Source: Nocardia niwae NBRC 108934 = DSM 45340 (lineage in GTDB: Bacteria > Actinomycetota > Actinomycetes > Mycobacteriales > Mycobacteriaceae). From it: DNA of 64,000 nucleotides. The translations under genes were made by a program, and so were the position numbers. Each line of letters opens with the position of its first letter. The stretch's first letter is position 1. Of this stretch, positions 1 to 7,534 are shown piece by piece. The stretch spans positions 124,001-188,000 of the forward strand of contig NZ_BDCK01000018.1 in NCBI RefSeq assembly GCF_001613465.1, written 5' to 3'. The notes under the pieces were generated by a model. It was given only the letters and a program-made list of their open reading frames with translations. It searched no databases and was not told the DNA's origin.

Positions 1-357
1 GAAGGCGATGCGCAGTCCTTCGTGGTAGGCGCGCAGGATGGTGCTCAGTGGCACGCCCTCCCGCGCCCAGCGGGCGGCCGCCGCGCGCACCGGGCCGAGC
101 TGGTGTTCGTCGGGTACGGTGCGCCGGTCGAACATCTCGGCGGCGAGATTCAGGCAGCTGCGGGTGAGTTTCGTGACGTCTCCGCGTAATTGCTCGCCGG
201 GCAGGGTACGGCAGGGAGCCATGACGTTCTCGAAGTATCCGACCATGTGCGAGGCCACGCTGTCGGTGTTCTGCAGGGGCACCGAAGCCGGCTGTCCGCC
301 GATTTCCAGCACCGGGTCGGACGAGTCGGTGGACAGATCCAACGCGGAGTAGGTCAT
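1..357 (-). CDS. PucR/CdaR-type transcriptional regulator, N-terminal part
   Basis: The gene runs off the left edge, so only the first 119 codons are visible, starting at ATG 357. The visible part contains the AARWAREGVPLSTILRAYHEG stretch, typical of the N-terminal RsbR-like sensory domain in actinobacterial PucR-family regulators, which normally carry a C-terminal PucR helix-turn-helix outside this window. The same domain occurs in the gene at 17597 (ASRWAREGIALETVLGAYHDE), so the window holds two relatives. DNA binding cannot be confirmed because the C-terminus is missing. The family call rests on recognising the conserved stretch. Confidence 0.7.
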   Translation of the reverse strand, partial: MTYSALDLSTDSSDPVLEIGGQPASVPLQNTDSVASHMVGYFENVMAPCRTLPGEQLRGDVTKLTRSCLNLAAEMFDRRTVPDEHQLGPVRAAAARWAREGVPLSTILRAYHEGLRIAF

Positions 358-593
358 TACGAGTTCGCTCCCAATGCCACGCCAGGCGTGCGAGATATCG
401 CGCCCGAGTCGATCGATCACTATACGAAAGGGGCGTGGACAGGGGGAGTGATCCGTGAGATCGTCCGGCACCCTGCCCATTGCCTACGACAGCGCTGTTT
501 CCTACAGCTGTCCGCGGGTGAAATGTCGCGGTCCGGCAACGGTGTGGCCGGGTTGCCTGCCGCGCCGAATTCCTCTGCGCCGGAGGGAGGGGC

Positions 594-830
594 CTACTCG
601 TCGTCCAGCCCGGCTGACAGGTAGGCGGCGGCCGCCAGCCATTGCCTGCACTGCGGGCCGTGCACCTCGTGCGCGGAGAGTATGTCGCGCGCTTGCCGGT
701 AGGTGAGGCCGCGGGGCTCGGCTCCGCAATCGGACATAGCGAATTCCGGTGCCGGGTACTGGCGCGAGGGTTCGCCGCTGCCGCCATCGATGACGGCGAC
801 CCGAGGAGAAGTTCGAAATGGCTCGATCAT
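594..830 (-). CDS. small conserved hypothetical protein, 78 aa
   Basis: I do not recognise a named family. The C-terminal half (LTYRQARDILSAHEVHGPQCRQWLAAAAYLSAG) looks like a compact helical domain seen in small actinobacterial hypothetical proteins. The start at 830 has a good ribosome site (GAGGGG, 7 nt before ATG). About 95 nt upstream lies a promoter-like element (TTGCAT, 18 nt, TAGACT on the minus strand, 925-954) that is nearly identical to one in front of the gene at 3936. No signal peptide or membrane segment is visible. The gene is probably real, with unknown function. Confidence 0.55.
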   Translation of the reverse strand: MIEPFRTSPRVAVIDGGSGEPSRQYPAPEFAMSDCGAEPRGLTYRQARDILSAHEVHGPQCRQWLAAAAYLSAGLDDE

Positions 831-924
831 TCGACAACCCCTCGCGTCCGACGTGCGGCGAGGAGGTCGACCTGCCGGTGACGCAAGCTCGAACTCCCTG
901 CGTACCTCCCCGATTTCGAGTTCG

Positions 925-974
925 AGTCTATGCCTCCGTCACTTGCAAATGCAAGTACATTTGCACGATCGGTC
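925..974 (-). promoter_or_regulatory. promoter-like repeated element, copy alpha
   Basis: On the minus strand this reads CGATCGTGCAAATGTACTTG, then CAT, with -35 TTGCAT at 949-954, an 18-nt spacer and -10 TAGACT at 925-930. It contains CTTGCA-AA-TGCAAG, a 6-bp inverted repeat. About 40 of 48 bases match copy beta at 4044-4093. It probably drives the 78-aa gene starting at 830. Confidence 0.55.
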
Positions 975-1052
975 ACAGAAAAAACGCCGGCGGCCGCCGG
1001 TGCGAGACCGGCGACCGCCGCTGTGCCGCTTGTGGTTTGGCGTCCAGGGGCC

Positions 1053-1850
1053 TTACGGCTTGCGAGCGACCGCGCCGTAGGCGGAGATCGGCCGGGACTC
1101 GCCCACCTCCGTGTCGCCCGCGCGCCACTGCGTGATGGACACGAAACCCGGATCGACCAGCTCCAGTCCGTCGAACACCGCCTTGATCTGCGCCTGCGGG
1201 CGGGGGACATAAGGAGTGCCGCCGGTGCCGGTGTAGTTCTCGCACAGGGTGACGTAGGCCTTGCTGTCGTCGGTGCCGTCCCACATCACCAGGTGGCTGC
1301 CCGAGGGTACGGCGTCCAGCACGGTGTGCACGATACGCAGGAGTTCGTCGTAGCTCTTGGCGTGGCCGAGGACGCCCATGAACATCACGCCGATGGGCTC
1401 GTTGAAGTTCAGGACGTTCTTGGCGTCGGCGATGATCCGCTCGGGATCGTGGTAGTCGGCGTCGATGTAGGTGGTGACGCCTTCCGGTGTGGTGGACGTG
1501 AGCAGCGCCCGCGCGTGCGTGAGCACGAGAGGGTCGTTGTCGACGTAGACGATCCGGGCTTCGGGCGTCACGCTCTGGGCGACCTCGTGGGTGTTCTGCA
1601 TGGTGGGCAGGCCGGTCCCGATATCGAGGAACTGGCGGATGCCCACCTCGCCGGCGAGGTAGCGCACGGCGCGGATCAAGAACTGGCGCGACTGCACCGC
1701 CATGGTGGTGATGTCCGGATCGACCTCGATCCCGGCATCGCCTGCGACGCGGTCGATCTCGTAATAGTCCTTGCCGCCCATCCAGTAGTTCCAGATGCGC
1801 GCGGAGTGGGGGATGTCGGTCCGGATGAGAGGGCTGTGGTCTTCGGGCAT
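1053..1850 (-). CDS. S-adenosyl-methionine-dependent methyltransferase, DUF574 family
   Basis: This 265-aa protein has the hallmarks of the actinobacterial DUF574 (S-adenosyl methyltransferase) family: an N-terminal PHSARIWNYWMGGKDYYEID motif, the SAM-binding loop FLDIGTGLPT, and the acidic strand IVYVDNDPLVL that should bind the ribose. The true substrate of the family is not known. The start at 1850 is chosen because GAGGAG lies 9 nt upstream; the longer open frame to 2024 lacks a ribosome site. It is transcribed away from the DUF397/XRE pair across a 327-nt intergenic region. DUF574 genes often sit beside DUF397/XRE regulators in actinomycetes, so a regulatory link is plausible but inferred. 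Confidence 0.9.
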   Translation of the reverse strand: MPEDHSPLIRTDIPHSARIWNYWMGGKDYYEIDRVAGDAGIEVDPDITTMAVQSRQFLIRAVRYLAGEVGIRQFLDIGTGLPTMQNTHEVAQSVTPEARIVYVDNDPLVLTHARALLTSTTPEGVTTYIDADYHDPERIIADAKNVLNFNEPIGVMFMGVLGHAKSYDELLRIVHTVLDAVPSGSHLVMWDGTDDSKAYVTLCENYTGTGGTPYVPRPQAQIKAVFDGLELVDPGFVSITQWRAGDTEVGESRPISAYGAVARKP

Positions 1851-1939
1851 GGGGTTGTACTCCTCGGCAAAAATGTGTCCGCGACACTGCCGTGCTGGTG
1901 GGCGCGTGGGTGCGTCGCGAATGACTGGTACATCCGATG

Positions 1940-1956
1940 TGCACTGTGACAGTACA
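1940..1956. promoter_or_regulatory. inverted repeat in divergent promoter region
   Basis: TGCACTGT-G-ACAGTACA is an inverted repeat with 7 of 8 arm positions paired around one central base. It lies 90 nt upstream of the DUF574 start (1850) and 222 nt upstream of the DUF397 start (2178), in a position suited to an operator. The cognate regulator is unknown; the adjacent XRE protein is a candidate. Confidence 0.35.
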
Positions 1957-2100
1957 AGATTCACGCTTGTCCAGCGGGGTGGATCGGGGACCTGATCTCG
2001 GTGTTTTCCAGGCGAGGCGAGCATGTTTCACATCATCGGTCCGCCGGGCCCTGTCGGCGGGCACACGCGGTGGCGAACTTCGTGCTATCGTCCGGTGTTG

Positions 2101-2136
2101 GTGCAGATGCAAGAACGTTTGAACGTGCATCTGCAC
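2101..2136. repeat. 11-bp perfect inverted repeat, gamma copy of the repeated element
   Basis: Arms GTGCAGATGCA (2101-2111) and TGCATCTGCAC (2126-2136) flank a 14-nt loop. On the minus strand it contains TCGTGCAGATG and CTTGCATCTG, the two halves of the alpha and beta elements, separated here by a 12-nt insertion. It lies 42 nt upstream of the DUF397 start and could be an operator or a 5' UTR hairpin; a TATCGT hexamer at 2086-2091 could be the -10 of the DUF397 promoter. Confidence 0.45.
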
Positions 2137-2177
2137 GAACCGAATCGCCTAACTGCGGTAACCGAGGAGTGGGGAAG

Positions 2178-2399
2178 ATGTCGGATACATCCACCAACGA
2201 GATCGTCGGAACTTGGCGCAAGAGTTCCTTCAGTAATGCGAGCGGCAACTGCGTCGAGGTGGCCGAAACGGCCAACGGCCAGGTGGCAGTGCGTAACTCG
2301 CGGGACCCGGAAGGCGGGGTCCTGATCTACACGCGTCCGGAGATCGATGCGTTCGTCCGCGGCGCGAAGGCCGGGGAGTTCGACTATTTGACTAGCTGA
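2178..2399 (+). CDS. DUF397 domain-containing small protein
   Basis: This 73-aa protein is a classic DUF397 member: TWRKSSFSNASGNCVEVAE, then VAVRNSRDPEGGVLIYTRPEIDAFVRGAKAGEFD. DUF397 proteins are small partners of DUF5753-type XRE regulators in Streptomyces and Nocardia (as in the whiJ and abaA-like loci) and are thought to act as antagonists or co-regulators. The start at 2178 has GAGGAG and GGGGAAG just upstream. The matching XRE gene begins 90 nt downstream on the same strand, so the two probably form one regulatory unit. The function is inferred from family context. Confidence 0.92.
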   Translation: MSDTSTNEIVGTWRKSSFSNASGNCVEVAETANGQVAVRNSRDPEGGVLIYTRPEIDAFVRGAKAGEFDYLTS

Positions 2400-2489
2400 G
2401 CGGTAACATTGGCGGTCGGTACGGTGTGTTTCGCGACAGGTGGTTGTGACACACTGTGGGCAACCCCCGGAGTATCGGAGACGAACTCG

Positions 2490-3377
2490 ATGATCGCTGA
2501 ACCCGATGACGATGGTCATGCGCAATCCGTTGTCGCGGAACGTGGTCCGACCGTGCTACGCATCGCATTGGGCGGCCAGCTGCGCAAGCTCCGGGAGAAG
2601 AGGAACATCACCCGCGAGGCGGCCGGTGACGCGATCCGCGGATCGCATGCCAAGATCAGTCGTCTCGAGCTCGGCCGTACCGGCTTCAAAGAACGTGACA
2701 TCCGCGACCTGCTGACCCTCTACGGCGTCCACGATCCGGAGGAGCGCGAGTCGTTCCTCGAACTGGCCAGGCAGGCCAACGAGCCCGGCTGGTGGCATCG
2801 ATACAGCGACCTGCTGCCCCAGTGGTTCGGTACCTACCTGGGCCTGGAACAGGCCGCGAGCAAGATTCGCACCTACGAGTCGCATCTTGTTCCCGGCCTG
2901 CTGCAGACACCCGAATACGCCAGGGCCGTAGTGGCGCTCGGGTACGAGGACGGCGACATGGATCGGCGGGTCGCGGTACGTCAGCGCAGGCAGGAGATCC
3001 TCTTCCGCTCGGACCCGCCGGTGGTCTGGGCGGTGCTCGACGAAGCCGCGCTGGTGCGGCCCGTCGGCGGCCCGCAGGTGCATCGGGAGCAGATGCTGCA
3101 CCTGATCCGGCTGGCGAAGCTCCCGAATGTGACGATCCAGGTGCTGCCGTTCACCGCGGGTGAGCACGCCGCGGCGGGGAGTTCCTTCAGCATTCTGCGT
3201 TTCGCCGAGCAGGAACTGCCGGACATCGTGTACCTCGAACAATTGACCAGCGCGCTGTATCTCGAGCGGAGGCAGGACCTGGCGCTGTACCTGTCGGTGA
3301 TGGACCGGCTCAGCGTGCAGGCCGAGCGTCCGGACAAGTCGATCGAGATCATGCAGAAATACGCCGATGGGCACTGA
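2490..3377 (+). CDS. XRE-family helix-turn-helix regulator with DUF5753 domain
   Basis: A 295-aa regulator. The N-terminal HTH (about residues 20-80) contains LGGQLRKLREKRNITREAAG and IRGSHAKISRLELGRTGF. The rest is a DUF5753 domain with the typical GLLQTPEYARA, RVAVRQRRQEIL and LPDIVYLEQLTSALYLER segments. The start at 2490 follows GGAG by 9 nt; the open frame extends to 2409 without a better site. Its DUF397 partner lies directly upstream. Two close paralogues without a DUF397 partner are at 11933 and 12968. A strong terminator follows at 3419. The targets are unknown; nearby repeated motifs are candidates. Confidence 0.93.
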   Translation: MIAEPDDDGHAQSVVAERGPTVLRIALGGQLRKLREKRNITREAAGDAIRGSHAKISRLELGRTGFKERDIRDLLTLYGVHDPEERESFLELARQANEPGWWHRYSDLLPQWFGTYLGLEQAASKIRTYESHLVPGLLQTPEYARAVVALGYEDGDMDRRVAVRQRRQEILFRSDPPVVWAVLDEAALVRPVGGPQVHREQMLHLIRLAKLPNVTIQVLPFTAGEHAAAGSSFSILRFAEQELPDIVYLEQLTSALYLERRQDLALYLSVMDRLSVQAERPDKSIEIMQKYADGH

Positions 3378-3418
3378 GTTCGCGCGGTAGCGCTAGGCGC
3401 GGCCGAGAACCCGATACG

Positions 3419-3464
3419 CCGAGCGGCCACCTCCGATATCGGAGGTGGCCGCTCGGTTTTCTTT
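3419..3464. terminator. strong intrinsic terminator, 38-bp perfect palindrome plus T tail
   Basis: Positions 3419-3456 form a perfect palindrome centred on GATATC, with arms beginning CCGAGCGGCCACCTCCGA, followed by TTTTCTTT. It ends the DUF397/XRE unit and, being symmetrical, may also stop transcripts from the opposite strand. Confidence 0.85.
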
Positions 3465-3630
3465 GCTGTCTAATAGCTTGGCGGCGGTAGCTGCCGGAAA
3501 TCTTGGTTTTCGGGTCGGCGCCCGACGTCGATGGCATCGTGGTGGCTGTCCACCGGCGTCGGGGGACGCGACGAATGTGCTCGTGGCACAGGGTATTTTT
3601 GTGGCCCGCCGGGCTCGGACGGCGGGAGGT

Positions 3631-3936
3631 CTACTGCTTGATGAAGCTGGAGGCGATTCGCCAGAATGTCGCGGGCTGCAATGCCTCGAAATCCCAATCG
3701 TCGGCCATCGCGTGCGCGGTGGTGACGATCCGGTCGATATCGAAATCGTGCCGAGTGGCCGCCCCGGTGGATTCGACGGCATCGATGACGTATGCCACGG
3801 CGGTTTCCCGGGAAAGTTCGGTATCGGTGTGGCCGCTGTGGGCCGGTAATGTGCTCATATGTCTACCGTTCGCTGGCTGGTCGGCCAGTGCGGTGTCGGT
3901 TGATCCGAACCGACCGCCGGTAAGTGGATGTTCCAT
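3631..3936 (-). CDS. conserved hypothetical protein, 101 aa
   Basis: I do not recognise a named domain. The conserved-looking core is AYVIDAVESTGAATRHDFDIDRIV through WDFEALQPATFWRIASSFIKQ, suggesting a small helical soluble protein. The start at 3936 has AGGGG 7 nt upstream; an internal ATG at 3858 lacks a good site. The beta copy of the repeated promoter element (4044-4093) lies about 110 nt upstream with TTGCAT, an 18-nt spacer and TAAACT, so this gene and the 78-aa gene at 594-830 probably share their control. No signal peptide or membrane segment is seen. Confidence 0.6.
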   Translation of the reverse strand: MEHPLTGGRFGSTDTALADQPANGRHMSTLPAHSGHTDTELSRETAVAYVIDAVESTGAATRHDFDIDRIVTTAHAMADDWDFEALQPATFWRIASSFIKQ

Positions 3937-4043
3937 TCGAACGCCCCTGCTTTGTCTGGCGGCGGCAAACCCATGGCGGCTTCGGCCTTCGGCTCGCCCA
4001 CGCGGCCTCCCCTGATGGTCCCCTGTAAAGCGTTGCGGGACCG

Positions 4044-4093
4044 AGTTTATGCCGCTGTGCCTTTCACATGCAAGCACATCTGCACGATCGATT
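4044..4093 (-). promoter_or_regulatory. promoter-like repeated element, copy beta
   Basis: On the minus strand this reads CGATCGTGCAGATGTGCTTG, then CAT, with -35 TTGCAT at 4068-4073, an 18-nt spacer and -10 TAAACT at 4044-4049. It has the same layout as copy alpha at 925-974. It should drive the gene starting at 3936. Confidence 0.55.
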
Positions 4094-4156
4094 GCACGTG
4101 CGCAGACCGCATTTCGCGGCCGGAAGTTTGCGGATGCGGTGCCCGCCGCGGGATAT

Positions 4157-4459
4157 TCAGTCCCGCCCGAATAGGACGTCGGTGCTGTAATCGATCTGTG
4201 TACCCGGCTCGACGAATTGGTCCGCCGCTGCCCGCCAGGCGAGAAAATGTTCGGTGAAACGGTGCGCCTCCGCCGCCTCGTCGTCGGTGTAGAGCTGGTA
4301 CAGGAAGAAGCGGTGCGGGTCCACCCGATCTGCGCAGATGTCGAAGCGCAGACAGCCGGGCTCGGTCCGTACGGAGGCGTCGGCGCTGCGGGATATGGCC
4401 GCCAGGAACTCGGCGCGGGAGCCGGGGCGGATCTTCATCGAGACGATTCGACTGAACAC
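4157..4459 (-). CDS. antibiotic biosynthesis monooxygenase (ABM) domain protein
   Basis: A 100-aa single-domain ABM/YgiN-like protein. The signature is FFLYQLYTDDEAAEAHRFTEHFLAWRAAADQF, matching the strand-helix region with the conserved His of these dimeric ferredoxin-like monooxygenases (quinol or polyketide oxidation, or heme turnover). The start is GTG 4459 with GGGAG 7 nt upstream; this start is needed to keep the first beta strand (VFSRIVSMKIRPG). It lies 64 nt downstream of the NAD(P)-binding protein gene on the same strand, so the two may be cotranscribed. The substrate is unknown. Confidence 0.85.
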   Translation of the reverse strand: MFSRIVSMKIRPGSRAEFLAAISRSADASVRTEPGCLRFDICADRVDPHRFFLYQLYTDDEAAEAHRFTEHFLAWRAAADQFVEPGTQIDYSTDVLFGRD

Positions 4460-4523
4460 GGTTGTTCTCCCATCGTGACCGTTGCGGTCGATCGGCAAGG
4501 GCGGTAGGGGGCTGCGCGACAGC

Positions 4524-5183
4524 TCAGTCGGCCAGTTGCGCAATTGCCTGGCTAATCGGGGTGTCCCCCGAAACGAGTTCGAGGGTCTGCCCGAAGGTGT
4601 GCGCGGCGGGCAACAGTCCGGCCAGGACGGCGGCGACGTCGGCGCGGGGGACGTCGCTGCGCCCGACCGGGGGCGGGGCGAGGGCCACCAGCCCGGTTCC
4701 GGTGGAATCGACCAACCGGCCGGGCCGCAGGATGGTCCAGTCGAGAGCCCTGCCTCGCACATCGTTTTCGGCCTGGGTCTTGGCGTCGAGATACGCCGCC
4801 CATACCTCGTCGGTACCGGGAGCGGGTGGCAGTCCGGCGCCCATCGTCGAGATCTGCAGGAAGCGGCGCACGCCGGTTCGCTCCGCCGTCTCGGCCAGCC
4901 GGACGGAGCCGCCCAGGTCGACGGTGTATTTGCGTTCGACACCGCTGCCCGGCCCGGCACCCGCGGCGAAAATCGCCGCGTCGCAGCCCTTTACGACGTC
5001 CGCCACCTCGTCGGCTCCCGCCTTCTCCAGATCGCACAGCACCGGCTCGGCGCCGGTGGCGCGCACGTCGTGCGCGTGCTCGGGATTGCGGATCAGGGCG
5101 GCGACCTCGTGGCCGCCTCCGGTGAGCAAGGGGGCGAGCAGCAAGGCGATCTTCCCATGTCCGCCTGCGATGACGACGCGCAT
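4524..5183 (-). CDS. NAD(P)-binding atypical short-chain dehydrogenase (SDR5-like)
   Basis: A 219-aa Rossmann protein of the YwnB/YtbE-like NAD(P)H-binding family. The N-terminus MRVVIAGGHGKIALLLAPLL carries the glycine-rich nucleotide loop. Later segments include AAIFAAGAGPGSG, RFLQISTMGAG, YLDAKTQAENDVR (YxxxK-like) and WTILRPGRLVDSTGTG, which are typical of atypical SDRs. The start at 5183 is clear, with AAGGAG 8 nt upstream. It is followed by the ABM monooxygenase gene, suggesting a small redox unit. The substrate cannot be read from the sequence. Confidence 0.88.
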   Translation of the reverse strand: MRVVIAGGHGKIALLLAPLLTGGGHEVAALIRNPEHAHDVRATGAEPVLCDLEKAGADEVADVVKGCDAAIFAAGAGPGSGVERKYTVDLGGSVRLAETAERTGVRRFLQISTMGAGLPPAPGTDEVWAAYLDAKTQAENDVRGRALDWTILRPGRLVDSTGTGLVALAPPPVGRSDVPRADVAAVLAGLLPAAHTFGQTLELVSGDTPISQAIAQLAD

Positions 5184-5217
5184 GCGACGCTCCTTCCGGT
5201 CGGGGCGGCGCCCGTGC

Positions 5218-5730
5218 TCAGCGCTCGGGGCCACCGGGATTACAGCGCGCCTCGACGGTGGCCTGGTAGCCGACCGCCGGGCGCCACGGTTCCAGGTTCC
5301 AGCTCGGCTTGTCCGGCTGGACCAGCCGCGCCCAGGCCCAATGACAGAGGAACTGGTCGCGCATGCCGGGTGCGTCGGCGTCCGCCGACCCGTCCACGAT
5401 CTCCTGCCAGGCCCGGTCGTCCGAGCCGGGAAAGGTGGTCCGCCGACCGGCCTGGGTGGGGAAGACGAGCAGCCGCGGCCCGTCGATCGTCTCGGTCCAG
5501 GTGAGGTGATCGATCAGCGGCTGTCCCGCGTAGGGGTCGACGGACGGAACGGCGGCCTGCGGTGTCGAGACCGGCAGCGCGGACGCGCGGGAGGTGGTCG
5601 TTGTGGTGGTGGCCGCGGAAGGCCCGGACGCGTCGGCTCCGCAAGCGACCGCCGAGGTGAGCAGGCCGGTCGAGAGCAGAACGGCCGCGCGCCGCCGGGT
5701 GCGGAGGCCCTGCGGGTACCGCTGCGCCAC
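5218..5730 (-). CDS. DUF2599 lipoprotein
   Basis: A 170-aa secreted lipoprotein. The N-terminal RTRRRAAVLLSTGLLTSAVAC is a signal peptide with a lipobox ending at Cys. A Thr/Ser/Ala-rich linker follows, then a domain with HLTWTETIDGPRLLVFPTQAGR and FLCHWAWARLVQPDKPSWNLEPWRP, as in DUF2599 proteins of mycobacteria and Nocardia. The start is GTG 5730 because a perfect AGGAGG lies 7 nt upstream; the longer ATG frame at 5778 has no ribosome site and would bury the signal peptide. The function of the family is unknown. Confidence 0.85.
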   Translation of the reverse strand: MAQRYPQGLRTRRRAAVLLSTGLLTSAVACGADASGPSAATTTTTTSRASALPVSTPQAAVPSVDPYAGQPLIDHLTWTETIDGPRLLVFPTQAGRRTTFPGSDDRAWQEIVDGSADADAPGMRDQFLCHWAWARLVQPDKPSWNLEPWRPAVGYQATVEARCNPGGPER

Positions 5731-5877
5731 GGCCGAACCTCCTGTGTTCTCCTCGGCACCGCTTTCCGGCGTGCTCATCCGAGCCTAGCGAGCCCGCGCC
5801 GCCGCGGCGAGGCTCCCCGGCGGGGCCACCGATTGTGGTGGCTTGCCGGTGGGGCCCCGGCTGGGCATAGTCGGTCG

Positions 5878-7005
5878 GTGCGATGTGGACGGATCATGGT
5901 GGGGGCGGCAGGCGTCGTGGTCTCGGTGACGGTCGCCTTGGCCGGGCCCGCGGACGCCCGGGTGGGCGAGGCGCCCGGCACGGTGACCGATCTGGTGGAG
6001 CTGGCGGGGAAGCTGCATGTGCGGGGGGCGGCGACCGCCGAGAGGCTGACCTATTGGTCGCGTGGCCCGCGCGGGCCGATGCAGAGCACCGGGGTGCTGT
6101 ATCTGCCCGAAGGCACGCCGCCGGAGGGCGGTTGGCCGATCGTCGCCTACGCGCACGGCACCTCCGGGATCGCCGACGAGTGCGCGTTCACTCTGCAACC
6201 CCGGGACTACTACCTGACCTCGGTGTACCCGGACCTGCTCGGCGCCGGATACGCGGTCGTGATCTCCGACTATGTCGGACTCGGGACCCCCGGTGTGCAT
6301 CCCTATCTGGACGGTCCCGCCCAGGCCCGCAGCATCATCGACGGCGTGCGCGCCGCGCGGGCGGTGGCACCCGCGCTCGGTACGCGCTGGGCCGTTCTCG
6401 GTCAGTCGCAGGGCGGCCATGCGGCGCTGTTCACCGCCCACCTCGCGCCCGGCGACGCTCCGGAACTCGATCTGCGCGGTGCGGCCTCGACCGGCACGCC
6501 GTCGAATCTGGACGCGGTGTTTCCGCTGGCCGGGCCCTGGCTGCCGCGGTTGCCGCTGCAGAAGACGACGACCTACTTCGGGATGCTGCTGGCCGGATTG
6601 CGGGACGCCGCACCGGAGCTGGACATCGACAGCTACTTGACGCCGGTGGGCCGGGACGTGCTGCGCGTCGTGGAGGAGGACTGCGTGACCGAGGCGGACG
6701 CTCAGGTGTCCGGTATCGGCATCGGCGCCATGCTGTCGCGGCCGCTGGACGACCCCGCCCTGCTGGCGACGGTGCGCGCGATGTTGAAGGTACCGACGGG
6801 CGGCTACTCCGTGCCGCTGTATCTCGGCCAGGGCCTGACCGACCTGGAAGTGCCCGCGCCGCTGACGCTCGAGCTGATCGCGGAACTGCGCGCCTCCGGC
6901 ACCGATCTGCGGGTGGGCTGGTATCCGGGCGATCATCTCGGCGCGGCGCGGGAAGCGTTCCCCGACGCGCTCGCGTTCCTGCGCGGTGTGCTCGACCGGC
7001 CCTGA
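5878..7005 (+). CDS. secreted lipase, LIP (PF03583-type) alpha/beta hydrolase
   Basis: A 375-aa alpha/beta hydrolase of the secretory lipase family. A short signal peptide (VRCGRIMVGAAGVVVSVTVALAGPADA) is followed by IVAYAHGTSGIADECAF (oxyanion region), a nucleophile elbow GQSQGG with Ser near residue 177, and GDHLGA near the C-terminus, which should hold the catalytic His. GTG 5878 gives the basic n-region of the signal peptide; ATG 5896 is the alternative, and neither has a strong ribosome site. The upstream open frame to 4462 is non-coding. It is the first of three secreted lipases within 4.6 kb. The true substrate is unknown, with acyl esters likely. Confidence 0.85.
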   Translation: MRCGRIMVGAAGVVVSVTVALAGPADARVGEAPGTVTDLVELAGKLHVRGAATAERLTYWSRGPRGPMQSTGVLYLPEGTPPEGGWPIVAYAHGTSGIADECAFTLQPRDYYLTSVYPDLLGAGYAVVISDYVGLGTPGVHPYLDGPAQARSIIDGVRAARAVAPALGTRWAVLGQSQGGHAALFTAHLAPGDAPELDLRGAASTGTPSNLDAVFPLAGPWLPRLPLQKTTTYFGMLLAGLRDAAPELDIDSYLTPVGRDVLRVVEEDCVTEADAQVSGIGIGAMLSRPLDDPALLATVRAMLKVPTGGYSVPLYLGQGLTDLEVPAPLTLELIAELRASGTDLRVGWYPGDHLGAAREAFPDALAFLRGVLDRP

Positions 7006-7015
7006 GTCCGCTCAC

Positions 7016-7258
7016 TCAGCGCCAGAGCGATCGGCACGGTAGCCTGCGCAGGCCGGGACGCACCTGGCCGTCGACGGTGACGGTGAGCCCGGCGTGGGCA
7101 GCGGCCGAGGTGAATTCCCCCGCTTCGGTCCTGGTCGCCGCGTACTCGAGGATCAGCGCGTCCTCGGGGGTGGGACCGTCGAAGTAGACGGTGATCCGCT
7201 GGTTCGGCGGATCCAGGGTGTCGTCGCGGTCGGCGAATCTGCGCGCAGTGCCGTCCAT
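7016..7258 (-). CDS. small hypothetical protein, 80 aa
   Basis: I do not recognise a family. The protein starts MDGTARRFADRDDTLDPPNQRITVYFDG and has a central acidic/hydrophobic stretch, then GLTVTVDGQVRPGLRRL. The start at 7258 is supported by GAAGGAG 8-9 nt upstream. The much longer open frame up to 8866 runs antisense to the lipase at 7535 and is not coding. The gene is convergent with the lipase ending at 7005. No signal peptide or transmembrane segment is visible, so it should be cytoplasmic. Confidence 0.55.
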   Translation of the reverse strand: MDGTARRFADRDDTLDPPNQRITVYFDGPTPEDALILEYAATRTEAGEFTSAAAHAGLTVTVDGQVRPGLRRLPCRSLWR

Positions 7259-7534
7259 GCCACCGTCTCCTTCCTGCCGGTGCGGCAGCCGCGCCGGTAG
7301 GTCTGACGGTAAGGGGCCGCCACTGCTGAGAACATGTTCCAGGTTATCGGCTGGAAATGTCACAGAACGGACCTCGTGCGGTCGGGTACAGTCACCAGCC
7401 GAGGCGCACGGCCGACACCGTCCGCGCGCTCGAAAGTTGTGAATTGTCAACATGTTCGCTCCGGGCGGTGTACCGGTGCGGGAGATGTTGCCGAGGATGA
7501 GCACAGCGTTGAATGATTCAGGAGGCACACGTCG

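Noticed and set aside
5731..5778. ATG 5778 as start of the DUF2599 lipoprotein
   Set aside because: No ribosome site, and it adds 16 residues before the signal peptide; GTG 5730 has a perfect AGGAGG.
4462..5877. Long in-frame extension upstream of the lipase at 5878
   Set aside because: It crosses three minus-strand genes with good ribosome sites, and the signal peptide begins only at 5878/5896.
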